A stretch of DNA of 64,000 nt, taken from positions 1,364,001 through 1,428,000 of the forward strand of contig NZ_AP025503.1 of assembly GCF_024347575.1 (NCBI RefSeq), read 5' to 3'. The notes below the pieces were generated by a model. It saw only the letters and a program-made list of their open reading frames with translations. It was not told where the DNA came from and did not search any database. This DNA is from Vibrio pelagius (GTDB lineage Bacteria > Pseudomonadota > Gammaproteobacteria > Enterobacterales > Vibrionaceae). Shown here one piece after another: positions 1 to 9,995 of the stretch. Position 1 is the stretch's first letter. Every line of letters starts with the position of its first letter. Both the position numbers and the translations under genes were made by a program.

Positions 1-748
1 GACCACGGTGGCCACGTACGCGGTGGATACGAGGGTCGAAAGGTCGACGGCTTCCAAGCGCCGCTTCTACTGACATCGCACCACATACTGTTGCAGACGC
101 AAATAGATCTTCTGCCGCAAACAGGCCTTCTAGTGCAAATGCTGTAGAAGCTTGAGTGCCGTTGAGTAGTGCTAGACCCTCTTTCGGTGCGAGGGTAATT
201 GGCTCAAGCCCTGCAATTTGCATCGCTTCTAGGCCAGTAATGATCTTGCCGTTGTGACGCGCTTGACCTTCACCCAGTAGAACCGTACTCATATGAGCAA
301 GGGGTGCCAAGTCGCCCGATGCACCTACAGAGCCTTTTTGTGGCACACAAGGATAGACTTGCGCGTTCACTAGGTCGATAAGTGCATTGATGACCTTAAG
401 ACGAATACCTGAATAGCCACGTGACAAGCTGTTGATCTTTAGCACCATCATTAGACGAACGGTTTCGTCAGACATGAACTTGCCGATACCAGCCGCATGC
501 GAAAGCACGATACTTTTCTGTAGTACTTCTAAATCTTCAGGTGCGATTTTCGTGTTTGCGAGTAAGCCAAAACCAGTGTTGATGCCATACACGGTACGAT
601 CTTCGGCGATCACTTGTTCAACGACCTGAGTGCTTGCTTCGATATCCGGAATGGCTTCAGGGTCCAACGATAGGTTCACTGGGCTACGGCTGATTTTACG
701 AAGCTCGGATAGGCCAAGTTGTCCTGGTTTCAGTAATAGGTTCAACAT
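1..748 (-). CDS. hutH: Histidine ammonia-lyase (5' part, cut by window edge)
   Basis: This enzyme deaminates histidine to urocanate and ammonia, the first step of histidine degradation in the cytoplasm. The 249 codons present begin with an ATG at 748 and run off the left edge of the window, so the C-terminal half is not visible. The Ala-Ser-Gly triad that cyclises into the MIO electrophile is seen at residues 143-145 within [12 protein letters not shown], and the family's YGINTGFG motif is near residue 54. It is the last gene of the minus-strand hut operon, 14 bp after the hutU stop codon. The incompleteness is due only to the window boundary; there is no sign of a broken gene. Confidence 0.97.
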   Translation of the reverse strand, partial: MLNLLLKPGQLGLSELRKISRSPVNLSLDPEAIPDIEASTQVVEQVIAEDRTVYGINTGFGLLANTKIAPEDLEVLQKSIVLSHAAGIGKFMSDETVRLMMVLKINSLSRGYSGIRLKVINALIDLVNAQVYPCVPQKGSVGASGDLAPLAHMSTVLLGEGQARHNGKIITGLEAMQIAGLEPITLAPKEGLALLNGTQASTAFALEGLFAAEDLFASATVCGAMSVEAALGSRRPFDPRIHRVRGHRG

Positions 749-762
749 ATCTTCTCTCACTC

Positions 763-2457
763 TTAAAGCTTACGTAGTTCAGCGTTTAACATAGGTAGGT
801 CTAGCTTTTGGTCTTTCGCACACTGTTTAGCAATGTCGTAGCCTGCATCAGCGTGTCGCATTACACCAGTTGCTGGGTCGTTGTGCAGCACGCGAGCAAT
901 ACGACGAGAAGCATCATCACTACCATCACAACAGATCACCATACCTGAGTGTTGCGAGAAGCCCATACCTACACCCCCACCGTGGTGTAGAGACACCCAA
1001 GTTGCGCCGCCCGCTGTGTTCAGTAGCGCGTTGAGTAGTGGCCAATCTGATACAGCGTCAGAGCCATCCATCATGCTTTCTGTTTCACGGTTAGGACTCG
1101 CTACTGAGCCTGAATCTAGGTGGTCACGACCAATAACGACGGGTGCTTTTAGTTCGCCATTTTTAACCATTTCGTTGAACGCCTGACCTAAACGTTCACG
1201 GTCTTTCAAACCAACCCAACAGATACGAGCAGGTAGACCTTGGAACTGAATGCGTTCACGAGCCATATCTAGCCAGTTGTGAAGATGTGGGTTGTCAGGA
1301 ATCAGCTCTTTTACTTTCTGGTCAGTTTTGTAGATATCTTCTGGATCACCAGACAGTGCAGCCCAACGGAATGGACCAATACCTTCACAGAAAAGAGGAC
1401 GGATATATTGAGGAACGAAACCTGGGAAATCGAATGCGTTCTCGACGCCTTCTTCCAGTGCCATTTGACGAATGTTATTACCATAGTCCACGGTTGCTGC
1501 ACCGCGTTCTTGCAGATCTAGCATCGCTTGCACTTGGATTGCCATAGATTGCTTCGCAGCTTTGACTACTTTCGCTTCGTCGGCTAAGCGCTCTTCCGCT
1601 GCTTTCTCCATTGACCAACCTTGAGGTAGGTAGCCATTGAGTGGGTCGTGAGCAGAGGTTTGGTCTGTTACGGCATCTGGGGTGATGTTGCGTTCAACAA
1701 GTTCTGGGAATACGTCGGCTGCGTTACCAAGTAGACCAACAGAGACGGGTGTTTCAGATTCTGTAATGATCGCCATTGCTTCATCTAGGCTGGTGGCTTT
1801 TTTGTCTACATAGCCAGTGCGTAGACGGTAATCGATACGAGATTCGTCACACTCAACCGCGATCATAGAAAAACCTGCCATGGTTGCCGCTAGAGGTTGA
1901 GCGCCGCCCATGCCACCAAGACCGCCTGTTAGGATCCAGCGTCCTTTTGCATCACCATTGAAGTGTTGTTTAGCCATTGCAACGAAGGTTTCGTAAGTAC
2001 CTTGAACGATGCCTTGTGAACCGATGTAGATCCAGCTACCTGCGGTCATTTGGCCGTACATCATCAAGCCTTGTTTATCGAGCTCGTTAAAGTGCTCCCA
2101 GTTTGCCCAGTGCGGTACTATGTTTGAGTTGGCAATTAATACACGTGGTGCGTCTTTATGAGTTGGGAAAACGCCCACTGGTTTGCCTGACTGTACCAAT
2201 AGGGTTTGATCGTCTTCTAGGCGCTCTAGTACTTCAACAATAGTATCGAAGCATTTCCAGTCGCGAGCAGCGCGGCCAATACCACCATAAACAACCAGCG
2301 AGTGAGGGTGCTCAGCCACGTCTGGGTCTAGGTTATTCATTAACATGCGTAGTGGCGCTTCTGTCAGCCAAGATTTAGTACGCAGTGTCGTACCATGCGG
2401 AGCGCGAATCTCACGTGAGGTATCTAGGCGAGGGTCGCTATTGTGATGTTCCGTCAT
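763..2457 (-). CDS. hutU: Urocanate hydratase
   Basis: Urocanase converts urocanate to 4-imidazolone-5-propionate using tightly bound NAD+, the second step of histidine degradation. The reading frame is open further upstream, but the ATG at 2457 ([17 protein letters not shown]) is chosen because it has an AAGGAA ribosome binding site just before it and matches the usual family N-terminus. This gives 564 residues, a normal length. The glycine-rich NAD-binding segment [11 protein letters not shown] lies in the N-terminal third and the [11 protein letters not shown] segment towards the C-terminus. It sits between hutG (43 bp gap) and hutH (14 bp gap) and is certainly co-transcribed with them. 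Confidence 0.97.
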   Translation of the reverse strand: MTEHHNSDPRLDTSREIRAPHGTTLRTKSWLTEAPLRMLMNNLDPDVAEHPHSLVVYGGIGRAARDWKCFDTIVEVLERLEDDQTLLVQSGKPVGVFPTHKDAPRVLIANSNIVPHWANWEHFNELDKQGLMMYGQMTAGSWIYIGSQGIVQGTYETFVAMAKQHFNGDAKGRWILTGGLGGMGGAQPLAATMAGFSMIAVECDESRIDYRLRTGYVDKKATSLDEAMAIITESETPVSVGLLGNAADVFPELVERNITPDAVTDQTSAHDPLNGYLPQGWSMEKAAEERLADEAKVVKAAKQSMAIQVQAMLDLQERGAATVDYGNNIRQMALEEGVENAFDFPGFVPQYIRPLFCEGIGPFRWAALSGDPEDIYKTDQKVKELIPDNPHLHNWLDMARERIQFQGLPARICWVGLKDRERLGQAFNEMVKNGELKAPVVIGRDHLDSGSVASPNRETESMMDGSDAVSDWPLLNALLNTAGGATWVSLHHGGGVGMGFSQHSGMVICCDGSDDASRRIARVLHNDPATGVMRHADAGYDIAKQCAKDQKLDLPMLNAELRKL

Positions 2458-2500
2458 GTTGGATTTCCTTATGTTCACGTTATCTTTGTTTTTATTGAAG

Positions 2501-3496
2501 TTATGCGTTTGCCATAGCGTTGGCGATATCCCAACATAGGCGCGCAGCAAGTCGAGCCGTCTGTTGGTCTATGTCGTAATTTGGGTTGTACTCTGCAATG
2601 TCAGCGAGTAGCAATTTATCTGAGTGTTGAAGTACGAGTTCTAACAGCGGCGCGAGATTGTCATAGCTGACTCCGCGTGCTGCTGGTGCACTGACTCCGG
2701 GTGCAGTAGCTGCTGGGAAAACATCAAGATCGATGGTTAGGTATAAGTAGTCGCACTGTTTGATAAATTCAGACAGCTTTTCTAGGTTACCGACTAGGTT
2801 AGGGTAGGTGATCTGGTGGTCGTTCAAATACCACACATTGAGCGCGTCTGCTTTTTTAAACAGAGCTTGCGTATTGCTCGCAGCGCTCACGCCTAAACAA
2901 GCGTAATGAAACGGCCAGCCATTATTTTGGCACCATTGGTGGATCTGATTGAATGGCGTGCCAGAGCTTGGTTTTACATCGGCAATCTCGCTTTCATGTT
3001 CACGTAAATCGAAATGCGCGTCGAAGTTGACGATACCGATACGAGGTGGTTGGTCTTGTGATCTCTGATCAAGGTGGTTGGCTAACCCCTGAAATGATGA
3101 CCAAGCAATCTCATGTCCACCACCCAATACGATAGTGCGTGTTTCTTTTAGGGCTTGAGTCACAACCTCCGCACACTGTGTTTGTGCGTGAGTCAGATCA
3201 TCACCTTCACACGTTACATTTCCGAGATCGTAAACATTCGCTTTGTTATGCCAAGCCATATTTGCGAGTGCTTGGCGAATGAGGTTCGGTGATTGCTCAG
3301 CTCCGACGCGCCCTTTGTTTCGTGCGACGCCAGCGTCAGTTTCAAAGCCGATAAGGGCAACGCCTTGCTCAGAAGGGATATTCTGACAATCAACGATCTG
3401 CGTGATGTGGTGAACTCGTTTACCATCCACTCCATCTTCTAGGTCATCACGACCTGTCCACTTGTGATTGTGCTGGGTTAGATTAGAAGCTGTCAT
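2501..3496 (-). CDS. hutG: Formimidoylglutamase
   Basis: A ureohydrolase-family enzyme that splits N-formimidoyl-glutamate into glutamate and formamide, the last step of the pathway here. The manganese-binding signatures are visible: [17 protein letters not shown] and [18 protein letters not shown]. The start is set at the ATG at 3496 ([10 protein letters not shown]), preceded by an AGGAG ribosome binding site, giving 331 residues; an upstream alternative would add 15 residues without support. The start overlaps the end of hutI by 14 bp, indicating translational coupling. The protein is a paralogue of the agmatinase encoded further along this window. Confidence 0.95.
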   Translation of the reverse strand: MTASNLTQHNHKWTGRDDLEDGVDGKRVHHITQIVDCQNIPSEQGVALIGFETDAGVARNKGRVGAEQSPNLIRQALANMAWHNKANVYDLGNVTCEGDDLTHAQTQCAEVVTQALKETRTIVLGGGHEIAWSSFQGLANHLDQRSQDQPPRIGIVNFDAHFDLREHESEIADVKPSSGTPFNQIHQWCQNNGWPFHYACLGVSAASNTQALFKKADALNVWYLNDHQITYPNLVGNLEKLSEFIKQCDYLYLTIDLDVFPAATAPGVSAPAARGVSYDNLAPLLELVLQHSDKLLLADIAEYNPNYDIDQQTARLAARLCWDIANAMANA

Positions 3497-4727
3497 GACA
3501 TAGCTCTCCTGCAACGATACGTTTAGATAGACGTGGTACACCTACCTGATAGCTAAGATCCGCTGGGTGCTCAATGTTCCAGATTGCGAAGTCTGCGTCG
3601 TAACCTTCTACAATTTTCCCGCGAGAACCGGCTTTGCCAATGGCTTGCGCTGCGTGGCAGGTAACGCCTCTCAAAGACTCTTCCGGAGTTAAACCAAAGA
3701 GAGTGCAGCCCATGTTCATCATCAACGTGAGATCAGCAAAGGGTGAAGTACCGGGATTTAAGTCGGTAGCAAGAGCCATTGGTACTTTGTATTCACGTAG
3801 ATGTTCGATAGGTGGTAACTGGGTCTCTTTTAAAAAGTAGAAAGCGCCCGGTAGCAGGTTTGCGACGGTATTGTTTTCGTTTAGTGCTTGCACGCCAGCA
3901 AGGTCGAGATATTCAATATGATCGACAGAGGTCGCTCCATAGTTTGCGGCTAATGCACTGCCGCCCATATTAGAGAGTTGTTCAGTGTGACCTTTGATGG
4001 ACAAGCCATGCTTTATGGCCGCTTGAAAGATGCGCTCGGTTTGCTCCAATGTAAAGCCAATCGACTCACAAAACACATCGACTGAATCTGCAAGCTTTTC
4101 CGCAGCGACTCGTGGGATGATAGTGTCACAGATAAGGTCGACATACTTATCGGCGTTGTCTTTAAACTCAGGTGGAACGGTATGTGCAGCCAAAAGTGTA
4201 GTTGTGATACGCACACGACGATGGTTTTCTAAAGCCTTAGCTGCTCTGAGCATCTTTAACTCGTCTTCGAGTGTCAATCCATAGCCGGACTTAACTTCAA
4301 CCGTGGTAACGCCACTACTTAGCAGACCATCGAGGCGCGGTAGGGCTAGTTCAATGAGTTCTTCTTCAGTCGCGGCACGTGTTGCTCGAACTGTCGATAA
4401 GATTCCGCCACCTTGCGCTGCGATGTCAGTGTAGGCTGCACCTTTTAATCTCATCTCAAACTCATTAGCACGATTACCCGCGTAAATAAGGTGAGTGTGG
4501 CTGTCGATCAACCCTGGGGTTACCAACTTACCTGAACAGTCAACAACCTGATGATCTGACATTGATTCTTGTGTAGCAAATACCTTTAACTCTGATGGCA
4601 CGATTTGAGCAATTTTGCCATCTACGATTAGCACGTCTTGAAGCGCAGATATTGCGTAGCCGCTCTCGCCAACTTCCATTGAGCAAATACTGGCATTTTT
4701 GAGAATCAAGTTTGTCACCATTTCCAT
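3483..4727 (-). CDS. hutI: Imidazolonepropionase
   Basis: This amidohydrolase opens imidazolone-5-propionate to N-formimidoyl-glutamate. The metal-binding HTH of the amidohydrolase superfamily is seen in [17 protein letters not shown], and further family motifs are [16 protein letters not shown] and [10 protein letters not shown]. The 414-residue start at 4727 has an AAGG ribosome binding site seven bases upstream; an ATG two codons later is possible. It is the first gene of the hutIGUH transcription unit and lies 105 bp downstream of hutC. A perfect TGTATATACA palindrome in that gap is the likely HutC operator. Confidence 0.96.
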   Translation of the reverse strand: MEMVTNLILKNASICSMEVGESGYAISALQDVLIVDGKIAQIVPSELKVFATQESMSDHQVVDCSGKLVTPGLIDSHTHLIYAGNRANEFEMRLKGAAYTDIAAQGGGILSTVRATRAATEEELIELALPRLDGLLSSGVTTVEVKSGYGLTLEDELKMLRAAKALENHRRVRITTTLLAAHTVPPEFKDNADKYVDLICDTIIPRVAAEKLADSVDVFCESIGFTLEQTERIFQAAIKHGLSIKGHTEQLSNMGGSALAANYGATSVDHIEYLDLAGVQALNENNTVANLLPGAFYFLKETQLPPIEHLREYKVPMALATDLNPGTSPFADLTLMMNMGCTLFGLTPEESLRGVTCHAAQAIGKAGSRGKIVEGYDADFAIWNIEHPADLSYQVGVPRLSKRIVAGELCHDSF

Positions 4728-4748
4728 CGTTAACCTTGGTTGTTTAAA

Positions 4749-4758
4749 TGTATATACA
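4749..4758. promoter_or_regulatory. Probable HutC operator upstream of hutI
   Basis: A perfect 10-bp palindrome TGTATATACA, centred about 27 bp upstream of the hutI start codon. A near copy (TGAATATACA at 5561-5570) lies in front of hutC, and the two share the longer core ATATACAAATA. HutC repressors are known to bind TGTATATACA-like sites and to be released by urocanate, so this site most likely silences hutIGUH when histidine is absent. Confidence 0.75.
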
Positions 4759-4832
4759 AATAAATAGGCTAAAGCGCTTAACTAATCAAGTTGATGTTGC
4801 AAAATTGTGATCAATAAGCAGGATGATGTGCT

Positions 4833-5546
4833 TTAATCGAGTAGTATTTTGGAGCTTAATTTGTATTTGGAACCAGGGTGATAAAGTAGGGCAAAGCTAA
4901 CTAAGCGTTCGGCACTCCAAGTACGGCGATTGAGCAGTAAGCAAGGCTCGTTAGTTGCCATTTCTAGGCTCTTCTGAACTCTAGCGTCTGGCACAATGGC
5001 TTCTACAGTGTGCTCTATGGCACTCAATGGGCAGCTGTTTGAGAGGTATTCGTTCGGAGTAGCGTGAGTGAAATCTTGGTCAAGGTAGTGAGGAACAATG
5101 TCCGAATTCACCCATCGGCATTCTAACTGGGTTGGTGTTTCGTTAGAAAAGTGGATGATTTCGCTATAAAAAATAGGTGCATTGATCATGACGCCCAGTT
5201 GCATAGCGGTCTTTTCATCCGCGTTGATTTGCAGGTGCTTCAGCACTTGGCTTCGATGATCTTGTCCACGTTCACGTATCTCTTGAGCGATGTTATTGAT
5301 GTCGAGCAGAGGAGATTGCGCCTTTTCTGTCGGCTCGCAGACGAAAGTACCGAGACGAGGCTTACGCACCAACTTCCCTTCACTTACCAGATCTCTGATA
5401 GCCTTATTCACCGTCATTCGACTTACGTTAAACTGTTCGGTCAGCTCTAACTCTGTGGTAATTCTGTGACCGGGCGGCCAGTGCCCCTTAGAAATTTTGT
5501 CATCTATAAACTGCTTGATCTGCAAATATAACGGCGCGTTCGACAT
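4833..5546 (-). CDS. hutC: Histidine utilisation repressor, GntR/HutC family
   Basis: A 237-residue transcription factor with an N-terminal winged helix-turn-helix (residues about 1-70, including TTELELTEQFNVSRMTVNKA) and a C-terminal UTRA effector domain that in this family binds urocanate. It is encoded just upstream of hutI on the same strand, separated by 105 bp carrying one operator. A second operator-like site lies about 20 bp before its own start codon, so it is probably autoregulated. The ATG at 5546 is preceded by GAGGG at good spacing. Family and context agree closely. Confidence 0.94.
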   Translation of the reverse strand: MSNAPLYLQIKQFIDDKISKGHWPPGHRITTELELTEQFNVSRMTVNKAIRDLVSEGKLVRKPRLGTFVCEPTEKAQSPLLDINNIAQEIRERGQDHRSQVLKHLQINADEKTAMQLGVMINAPIFYSEIIHFSNETPTQLECRWVNSDIVPHYLDQDFTHATPNEYLSNSCPLSAIEHTVEAIVPDARVQKSLEMATNEPCLLLNRRTWSAERLVSFALLYHPGSKYKLSSKILLD

Positions 5547-5560
5547 ACTTAACCCTCAAT

Positions 5561-5570
5561 TGAATATACA
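5561..5570. promoter_or_regulatory. Probable HutC operator upstream of hutC
   Basis: TGAATATACA, one base off the perfect palindrome found before hutI, followed by the same AAATA. Its position directly before the hutC start suggests autorepression. The match is weaker than at hutI, so it may be a lower-affinity site. Confidence 0.55.
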
Positions 5571-5751
5571 AATAGGGTACCTGATTTGCGAACGATTACA
5601 ATATTTACGCCAAATGTGGGGTGTGATGACTCATGGATGGGGCAAATTACTTGCTAATATGATGCAACTGCAGCAAATTGGTCGTTTGACCCTCAAGTCA
5701 TTTAAGTAAGTCATTAGTCATTCAAAAACGATAATTCTAAAAAGGGAAAGT

Positions 5752-6495
5752 ATGTTTAAAAAACTAAAAGCCTCGTTGGGTATAGGTGCGGCTAAAGTTG
5801 ACACAGTTTTGGATAATATCGAAGTGTTCCAAGGTGGGGAATTATCCGGAAACGTCCATATTCTCGGTGGTGATGTAGAGCAGCAGATCGATCTGATTAA
5901 TTTGGTGCTGAATACCGAAGTCAAAGTGGAAACGGAAGACAGCACAAGTTACGAGACCTTTTCTTTAGGAAGAATTCAAGCAGTAGAGCCATTCACCATT
6001 CAACCTGGTGAAACTAAGAAAGTCCCATTTCGCTTAAAGTTGAATGATGAAACGCCAATCACAGCACTCAATGCGAAAATGAATCAGTGCCATGTATGGG
6101 TAGAAACGAACCTAGATATCGGTTTCGCAATTGATCCTAAAGATCGCGACTTTATCGTAGTTAAACCTCTGCCGACGGTTGAAAAGATCATCCAAGGTGT
6201 TGAGACTGCGGGGATGACAATGGTCAAAGCCGATGTTGAAAAGGGCTACTTAAAAGGCAACACCTTCTCGTCTGTGTCGGGTTGCTACCAAGAGATAGAA
6301 TTTAGAAACGGCGGTTTCATCAACAACAAAGAGATTGAGCTTTCATTTATCGTGAATGGTAATACGGTTCACTGCCTAGCTGAAATCGATCGTTCATTGA
6401 GTTTCCGTGATGACCAGTACATCTCATTTAGCCTGCCAATCAATGCGTCTGATAGTGATATCAATTCTGCTGTTTCTCGTATCATGAGCTCATAA
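5752..6495 (+). CDS. Spo0M-family (arrestin-fold) protein
   Basis: A 247-residue cytoplasmic protein of the Spo0M family, named after the Bacillus sporulation-control protein. The family signature is clear at the N-terminus (MFKKLKASLGIGAAKVDTVLD, then GGELSGNVHILGGDVEQQID), followed by the long beta-rich arrestin-like core. The ATG has a GGGAAAG sequence just upstream. Vibrios do not sporulate, so the role here is unknown; in other bacteria family members have been linked to cell shape, cytoskeleton and stress. The gene stands alone between hutC (divergent) and a convergent membrane-protein gene, and its terminator lies beyond an inserted repeat element. Confidence 0.85.
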   Translation: MFKKLKASLGIGAAKVDTVLDNIEVFQGGELSGNVHILGGDVEQQIDLINLVLNTEVKVETEDSTSYETFSLGRIQAVEPFTIQPGETKKVPFRLKLNDETPITALNAKMNQCHVWVETNLDIGFAIDPKDRDFIVVKPLPTVEKIIQGVETAGMTMVKADVEKGYLKGNTFSSVSGCYQEIEFRNGGFINNKEIELSFIVNGNTVHCLAEIDRSLSFRDDQYISFSLPINASDSDINSAVSRIMSS

Positions 6496-6507
6496 GTAAG
6501 TAGTTGA

Positions 6508-6669
6508 ATACCAATCACAGTAAGTAAGTGATCAGAAATAGCGCAGGGAAAAGGCTTGAGAACAAGGCAGCATTTTTCGGTAAGTAGTTATTCTACAATC
6601 AAAAATTCTAACGCAGTTATCGAGCGTTTTAACAAGCTAGGGTGAGCAATTATTTACTATGATTGGTAT
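6508..6669. repeat. Vibrio-type intergenic inverted-repeat (MITE-like) element, 162 bp
   Basis: The ends are a near-perfect terminal inverted repeat: ATACCAATCACAGTAA at 6508-6523 and TTACTATGATTGGTAT at 6654-6669, matching at 15 of 16 positions. The interior carries no open reading frame of note. From memory, ATACCAATCA-ended elements with an interior like this one recur between genes in Vibrionaceae. It lies between the spo0M stop codon and the terminator at 6691, so it is transcribed as part of that 3' untranslated region. Non-autonomous mobility is inferred, not shown. Confidence 0.7.
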
Positions 6670-6690
6670 CAGTAGTCACTAAGCAAGAGT

Positions 6691-6716
6691 AAGCCGTGTC
6701 GATGCGCGGCTTTTTG
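6691..6716 (+). terminator. Rho-independent terminator downstream of the spo0M-like gene
   Basis: Stem AAGCCGTG/CGCGGCTT around the loop TCGATG, followed by a short T run. It lies between two convergent genes and would end the plus-strand transcript, after the inserted repeat element. Confidence 0.7.
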
Positions 6717-6763
6717 TCTCTGGTCCATTCAAGTGAATGGATTGGTACATTCTATTGAGCAAC

Positions 6764-7741
6764 TTACTCACTGCTTCTGATTCGATGACGATAAGCTATT
6801 TGAAAGCCAACATCGGTCGAGTTATCCATATTGATGATGTTTTCAATAATCGATAGCTCAACCGCGCCAAACGGCAATTTGTAGCGGTAACCGAAGAGAA
6901 CTTCGTTGGCAGACTCTGAAAACTCGGTAGGGCCATTCTCTGCACCTTCATAAAGTCGATATTCCAAATGAAGTTCATGATTGGTGAGCAGTTCCAAGCG
7001 ATACCCAACCATAAATGAGAGCAGGGTACTTTTGTGCGGAAAGTCATTCTCTCGTTCGTAGTCGGATTGGTGCGTGATTGCGATAGAGGAGTAGATACTT
7101 TGATCCGTAAATGCATAGCTGTAATTTAACTGCGCACTCTGCTCAAAACTTTCCCCTTCAAAGATACCGTTATTAACGTTGTTTTTATAAAGAGCGATAC
7201 CCAATGACAGGCCGTGAGATGGCGTATTGATGAATTGGTATTGGCCATATAGCGTAAAGGCGCTGGTCAGAGTGTCCCCAGAGAAGTTGGAAATGTTGAC
7301 ACCATGTTGCGGTGCATAAATGTCGAATTCGTGTTTGTCTTTTTGGTCGCGTCCTGCTTGGTCAATATTAAAGAAGTCGTGAAAATCGATAATCAAACTA
7401 TCAAGGTGATTATTGCCGGCATATAGCCAGCGGTAATTGAGTTCAAATTGCCAATCACTGTTGACTTGCCAGCGTAGTCCGGTGTGGAGTTGGTTTTGAT
7501 AATAGTCGAGATGATAGTCATAGGAGTTAGCCCAGATACTCGCTGCAGTAAAGCTGGTAAAAAGCTCAATATCACCATCACTAATAGGGAAACCTGAACG
7601 TAGGGTTGGCGTATGACGCGTTGAATGCAGAGGGGACTGGACATAACTCAATAGCGGTCCATATTCATCGCTAGCAAAGCTAGGCGCAGTATGAAAGAGA
7701 GTCACAAAGCTCAGCGTTTGAATCAAAACTCTGTTTTTCAT
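6764..7741 (-). CDS. DUF3187-family outer-membrane protein
   Basis: A 325-residue exported protein with a typical signal peptide (MKNRVLIQTLSFVTLFHTAPSFA, cleaved before SDEYG). The mature part has many alternating hydrophobic strands with aromatic ends and finishes in a strand-like GFQIAYRHRIR segment, as in outer-membrane beta-barrels. I recognise it as DUF3187 from the conserved start GPLLSYVQSPLHSTRHTPTLRSG; no function is established for that family. The start is placed at the ATG at 7741, which has a G-rich ribosome binding site; a TTG four codons upstream has none. It is a single gene, convergent with the Spo0M-like gene. Confidence 0.75.
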   Translation of the reverse strand: MKNRVLIQTLSFVTLFHTAPSFASDEYGPLLSYVQSPLHSTRHTPTLRSGFPISDGDIELFTSFTAASIWANSYDYHLDYYQNQLHTGLRWQVNSDWQFELNYRWLYAGNNHLDSLIIDFHDFFNIDQAGRDQKDKHEFDIYAPQHGVNISNFSGDTLTSAFTLYGQYQFINTPSHGLSLGIALYKNNVNNGIFEGESFEQSAQLNYSYAFTDQSIYSSIAITHQSDYERENDFPHKSTLLSFMVGYRLELLTNHELHLEYRLYEGAENGPTEFSESANEVLFGYRYKLPFGAVELSIIENIINMDNSTDVGFQIAYRHRIRSSE

Positions 7742-7880
7742 TCCCACCCCCAAGGTTAACTAGCGATAGTAAGTTAAGCTTAGTGGTAAAAATGATATTT
7801 AACATTTTATTAACCTTCGTTTTTTGGTTTGAATTTTTGGCTTTTTGTGCTTACTGAAAGTGCATGGGAGAAAGCGATCA

Positions 7881-7908
7881 TTGTTATTTAATATGAATTC
7901 GTTACAAT
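7881..7908 (+). promoter_or_regulatory. Candidate sigma70 promoter for thrS-infC-rpmI-rplT
   Basis: TTGTTA and TACAAT separated by 16 bp, matching the -35 and -10 consensus at four and five of six positions. Transcription would start near 7915. Confidence 0.45.
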
Positions 7909-7980
7909 GCCTGCTCGCTTTTTAAAGAGGCATCTGTATTTGTTTCTTGAAAAGTGAATTTTACTTATGCATATATCCCC

Positions 7981-8047
7981 AACCAACTCCGCTTGGTTGA
8001 CCGACATATATTAAACATTTTCATGTGTTGCTTGGTGTGCAACACCA
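7981..8047 (+). promoter_or_regulatory. Candidate thrS leader structure (two hairpins)
   Basis: Hairpin 1 is AACCAA/TTGGTT (7981-7998) with a six-base loop; hairpin 2 is TGGTGT/ACACCA (8033-8047) with a three-base loop, ending five bases before the AAAGGA ribosome binding site. In E. coli, ThrRS represses its own translation by binding tRNA-like hairpins in this place. Whether these hairpins do the same is an inference, since I do not see a clear threonine-anticodon loop. Confidence 0.4.
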
Positions 8048-8063
8048 CTGTAAAGGACAAATA

Positions 8064-9992
8064 ATGCCAATTATTACTCTTCCTGACGGCAGTCAGCGTC
8101 AATTTGACAACCCTGTATCAACTTTAGATGTTGCCCTATCAATCGGTCCTGGTCTTGCTAAAGCAACCATTGCTGGTCGTGTAGATGGCGAGCGTGTTGA
8201 TGCTTGCGACCTAATCGAGAACGATGCAAGCCTAGAAATCATCACCGCTAAAGATGAAGTTGATGGTCTTGAAATTGTACGTCACTCTTGTGCTCACCTT
8301 CTTGGTCACGCTGTTAAACAGCTATTCCCAGAAGCGAAAATGGCGATCGGTCCAACGATCGACAACGGCTTCTACTACGACATCGACCTAGAGCACTCTC
8401 TAACGCAAGAAGATCTTGAGAAGATTGAAAAGCGCATGAAAGAGCTGGCTAAGACCAAGTACCAGGTTGTTAAGAAGAAAGTTAGCTGGCAGGAAGCGCG
8501 TGATGCTTTCGAAGCTCGCGGCGAAACATACAAAATGGAAATCCTAGACGAGAACGTTTCTAAAGACGACCGTCCAGGCCTATACCACCATGAAGAATAC
8601 ATCGATATGTGTCGTGGTCCACACGTACCACATATGGGTTTCTGTCAGCACTTCACTCTACTTAACGTAGCGGGTGCTTACTGGCGTGGTAACAGTGACA
8701 ACAAGATGCTGCAACGTATCTACGGTACTGCATTCCACGATAAAAAAGCGCTTAAAGCTCACCTAGTTCGTCTAGAAGAAGCAGCAAAGCGTGACCACCG
8801 TAAGATTGGTAAAGCATTGGATCTATTCCACATGCAGCAAGAAGCACCAGGCATGGTGTTCTGGCACCACAACGGTTGGACTATTTTCCGTGAACTAGAA
8901 GTGTTTGTACGTCAAAAACTGACTGAATACGATTACCAAGAAGTAAAAGGTCCTCTAATGATGGACCGTGTACTTTGGGAACGCTCTGGTCACTGGGACA
9001 AATACGCAGAAGCGATGTTCACAACGTCTTCAGAGAACCGTGAATACGCTATCAAACCAATGAACTGCCCAGGTCACGTACAGATCTTCAACCAAGGTCT
9101 GAAATCTTACCGTGATCTACCGCTACGTATGGCTGAGTTCGGCTCATGTCACCGTAACGAGCCATCTGGTGCGCTTCACGGCATCATGCGTGTTCGTGGC
9201 TTTACTCAAGATGATGCTCACGTATTCTGTACTGAAGACCAAGTTCAACAAGAAGTTAAAGCTTGTATTGAAATGGTTTACGACACTTACACAACTTTCG
9301 GTTTCGAAAACATTGTTGTTAAGCTGTCTACTCGTCCAGAGCAACGTGTAGGTTCTGACGAAATGTGGGACCGCGCTGAGGCTGACCTTAAGCTTGCACT
9401 AGAGTCAATGGAAATTGCATACGAGATTCAAGAAGGTGAGGGCGCGTTCTACGGTCCTAAGATTGAATTTACTTTGCATGATTGTTTGGACCGTGCATGG
9501 CAATGTGGTACAGTGCAGCTCGATTTTGCATTACCAGAGCGTCTAGGTGCAACTTACGTTGGTGAAGATAACGAGCGTCACACGCCAGTTATGATTCACC
9601 GCGCGATTTTAGGTTCTCTAGAGCGCTTCATCGGTATTCTAATTGAAGAATACGCTGGCTTCTTCCCAACGTGGTTGGCGCCAGAACAAGCAGTTGTAAT
9701 GGGCATTACCGACAAACAGTCGGAATACGTACAAGAAATTACGAAAAAACTGCAAAAAAGTGGATTTAGAGTCAAAGCAGACTTGAGAAATGAGAAGATT
9801 GGCTTTAAAATTCGCGAACACACTTTGAAACGTGTACCGTTCATGCTTGTATGTGGTGACCAAGAAATGGAAGCCGGTGAAATTGCAGTACGTACACGTA
9901 AAGGTAAAGACCTAGGCAAGTTTAAAGTGGATGACTTTATTTCTTACATCCAAGCCGAGGTTTCAAGCCGTAAGCTCAATCTGGAGGAATAA
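8064..9992 (+). CDS. thrS: Threonine--tRNA ligase
   Basis: Charges tRNA-Thr with threonine in the cytoplasm; essential. The 642 residues show the family order: N-terminal TGS domain ([18 protein letters not shown]), editing domain with the [10 protein letters not shown] motif, class II catalytic core with the zinc-site MNCPGHV and motif 2 [19 protein letters not shown], and a C-terminal anticodon-binding domain. The ATG at 8064 is chosen over an upstream in-frame start because it has an AAAGGA ribosome binding site and fits the family N-terminus. It is followed after only three bases by the unusual AUU start of infC, the conserved gammaproteobacterial arrangement. Confidence 0.98.
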   Translation: MPIITLPDGSQRQFDNPVSTLDVALSIGPGLAKATIAGRVDGERVDACDLIENDASLEIITAKDEVDGLEIVRHSCAHLLGHAVKQLFPEAKMAIGPTIDNGFYYDIDLEHSLTQEDLEKIEKRMKELAKTKYQVVKKKVSWQEARDAFEARGETYKMEILDENVSKDDRPGLYHHEEYIDMCRGPHVPHMGFCQHFTLLNVAGAYWRGNSDNKMLQRIYGTAFHDKKALKAHLVRLEEAAKRDHRKIGKALDLFHMQQEAPGMVFWHHNGWTIFRELEVFVRQKLTEYDYQEVKGPLMMDRVLWERSGHWDKYAEAMFTTSSENREYAIKPMNCPGHVQIFNQGLKSYRDLPLRMAEFGSCHRNEPSGALHGIMRVRGFTQDDAHVFCTEDQVQQEVKACIEMVYDTYTTFGFENIVVKLSTRPEQRVGSDEMWDRAEADLKLALESMEIAYEIQEGEGAFYGPKIEFTLHDCLDRAWQCGTVQLDFALPERLGATYVGEDNERHTPVMIHRAILGSLERFIGILIEEYAGFFPTWLAPEQAVVMGITDKQSEYVQEITKKLQKSGFRVKADLRNEKIGFKIREHTLKRVPFMLVCGDQEMEAGEIAVRTRKGKDLGKFKVDDFISYIQAEVSSRKLNLEE

Positions 9993-9995
9993 GCT

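Larger units (their letters stand above)
7742..8063 (+). other. Intergenic region and untranslated leader of thrS
   Basis: This 322-bp gap holds the divergent start regions of the DUF3187 gene and the thrS operon. A sigma70-like promoter at 7881-7908 would give a thrS leader of about 150 nt, similar to the long leader of E. coli thrS. Two hairpins lie in that leader. No reading frame in the gap looks real. Confidence 0.6.
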
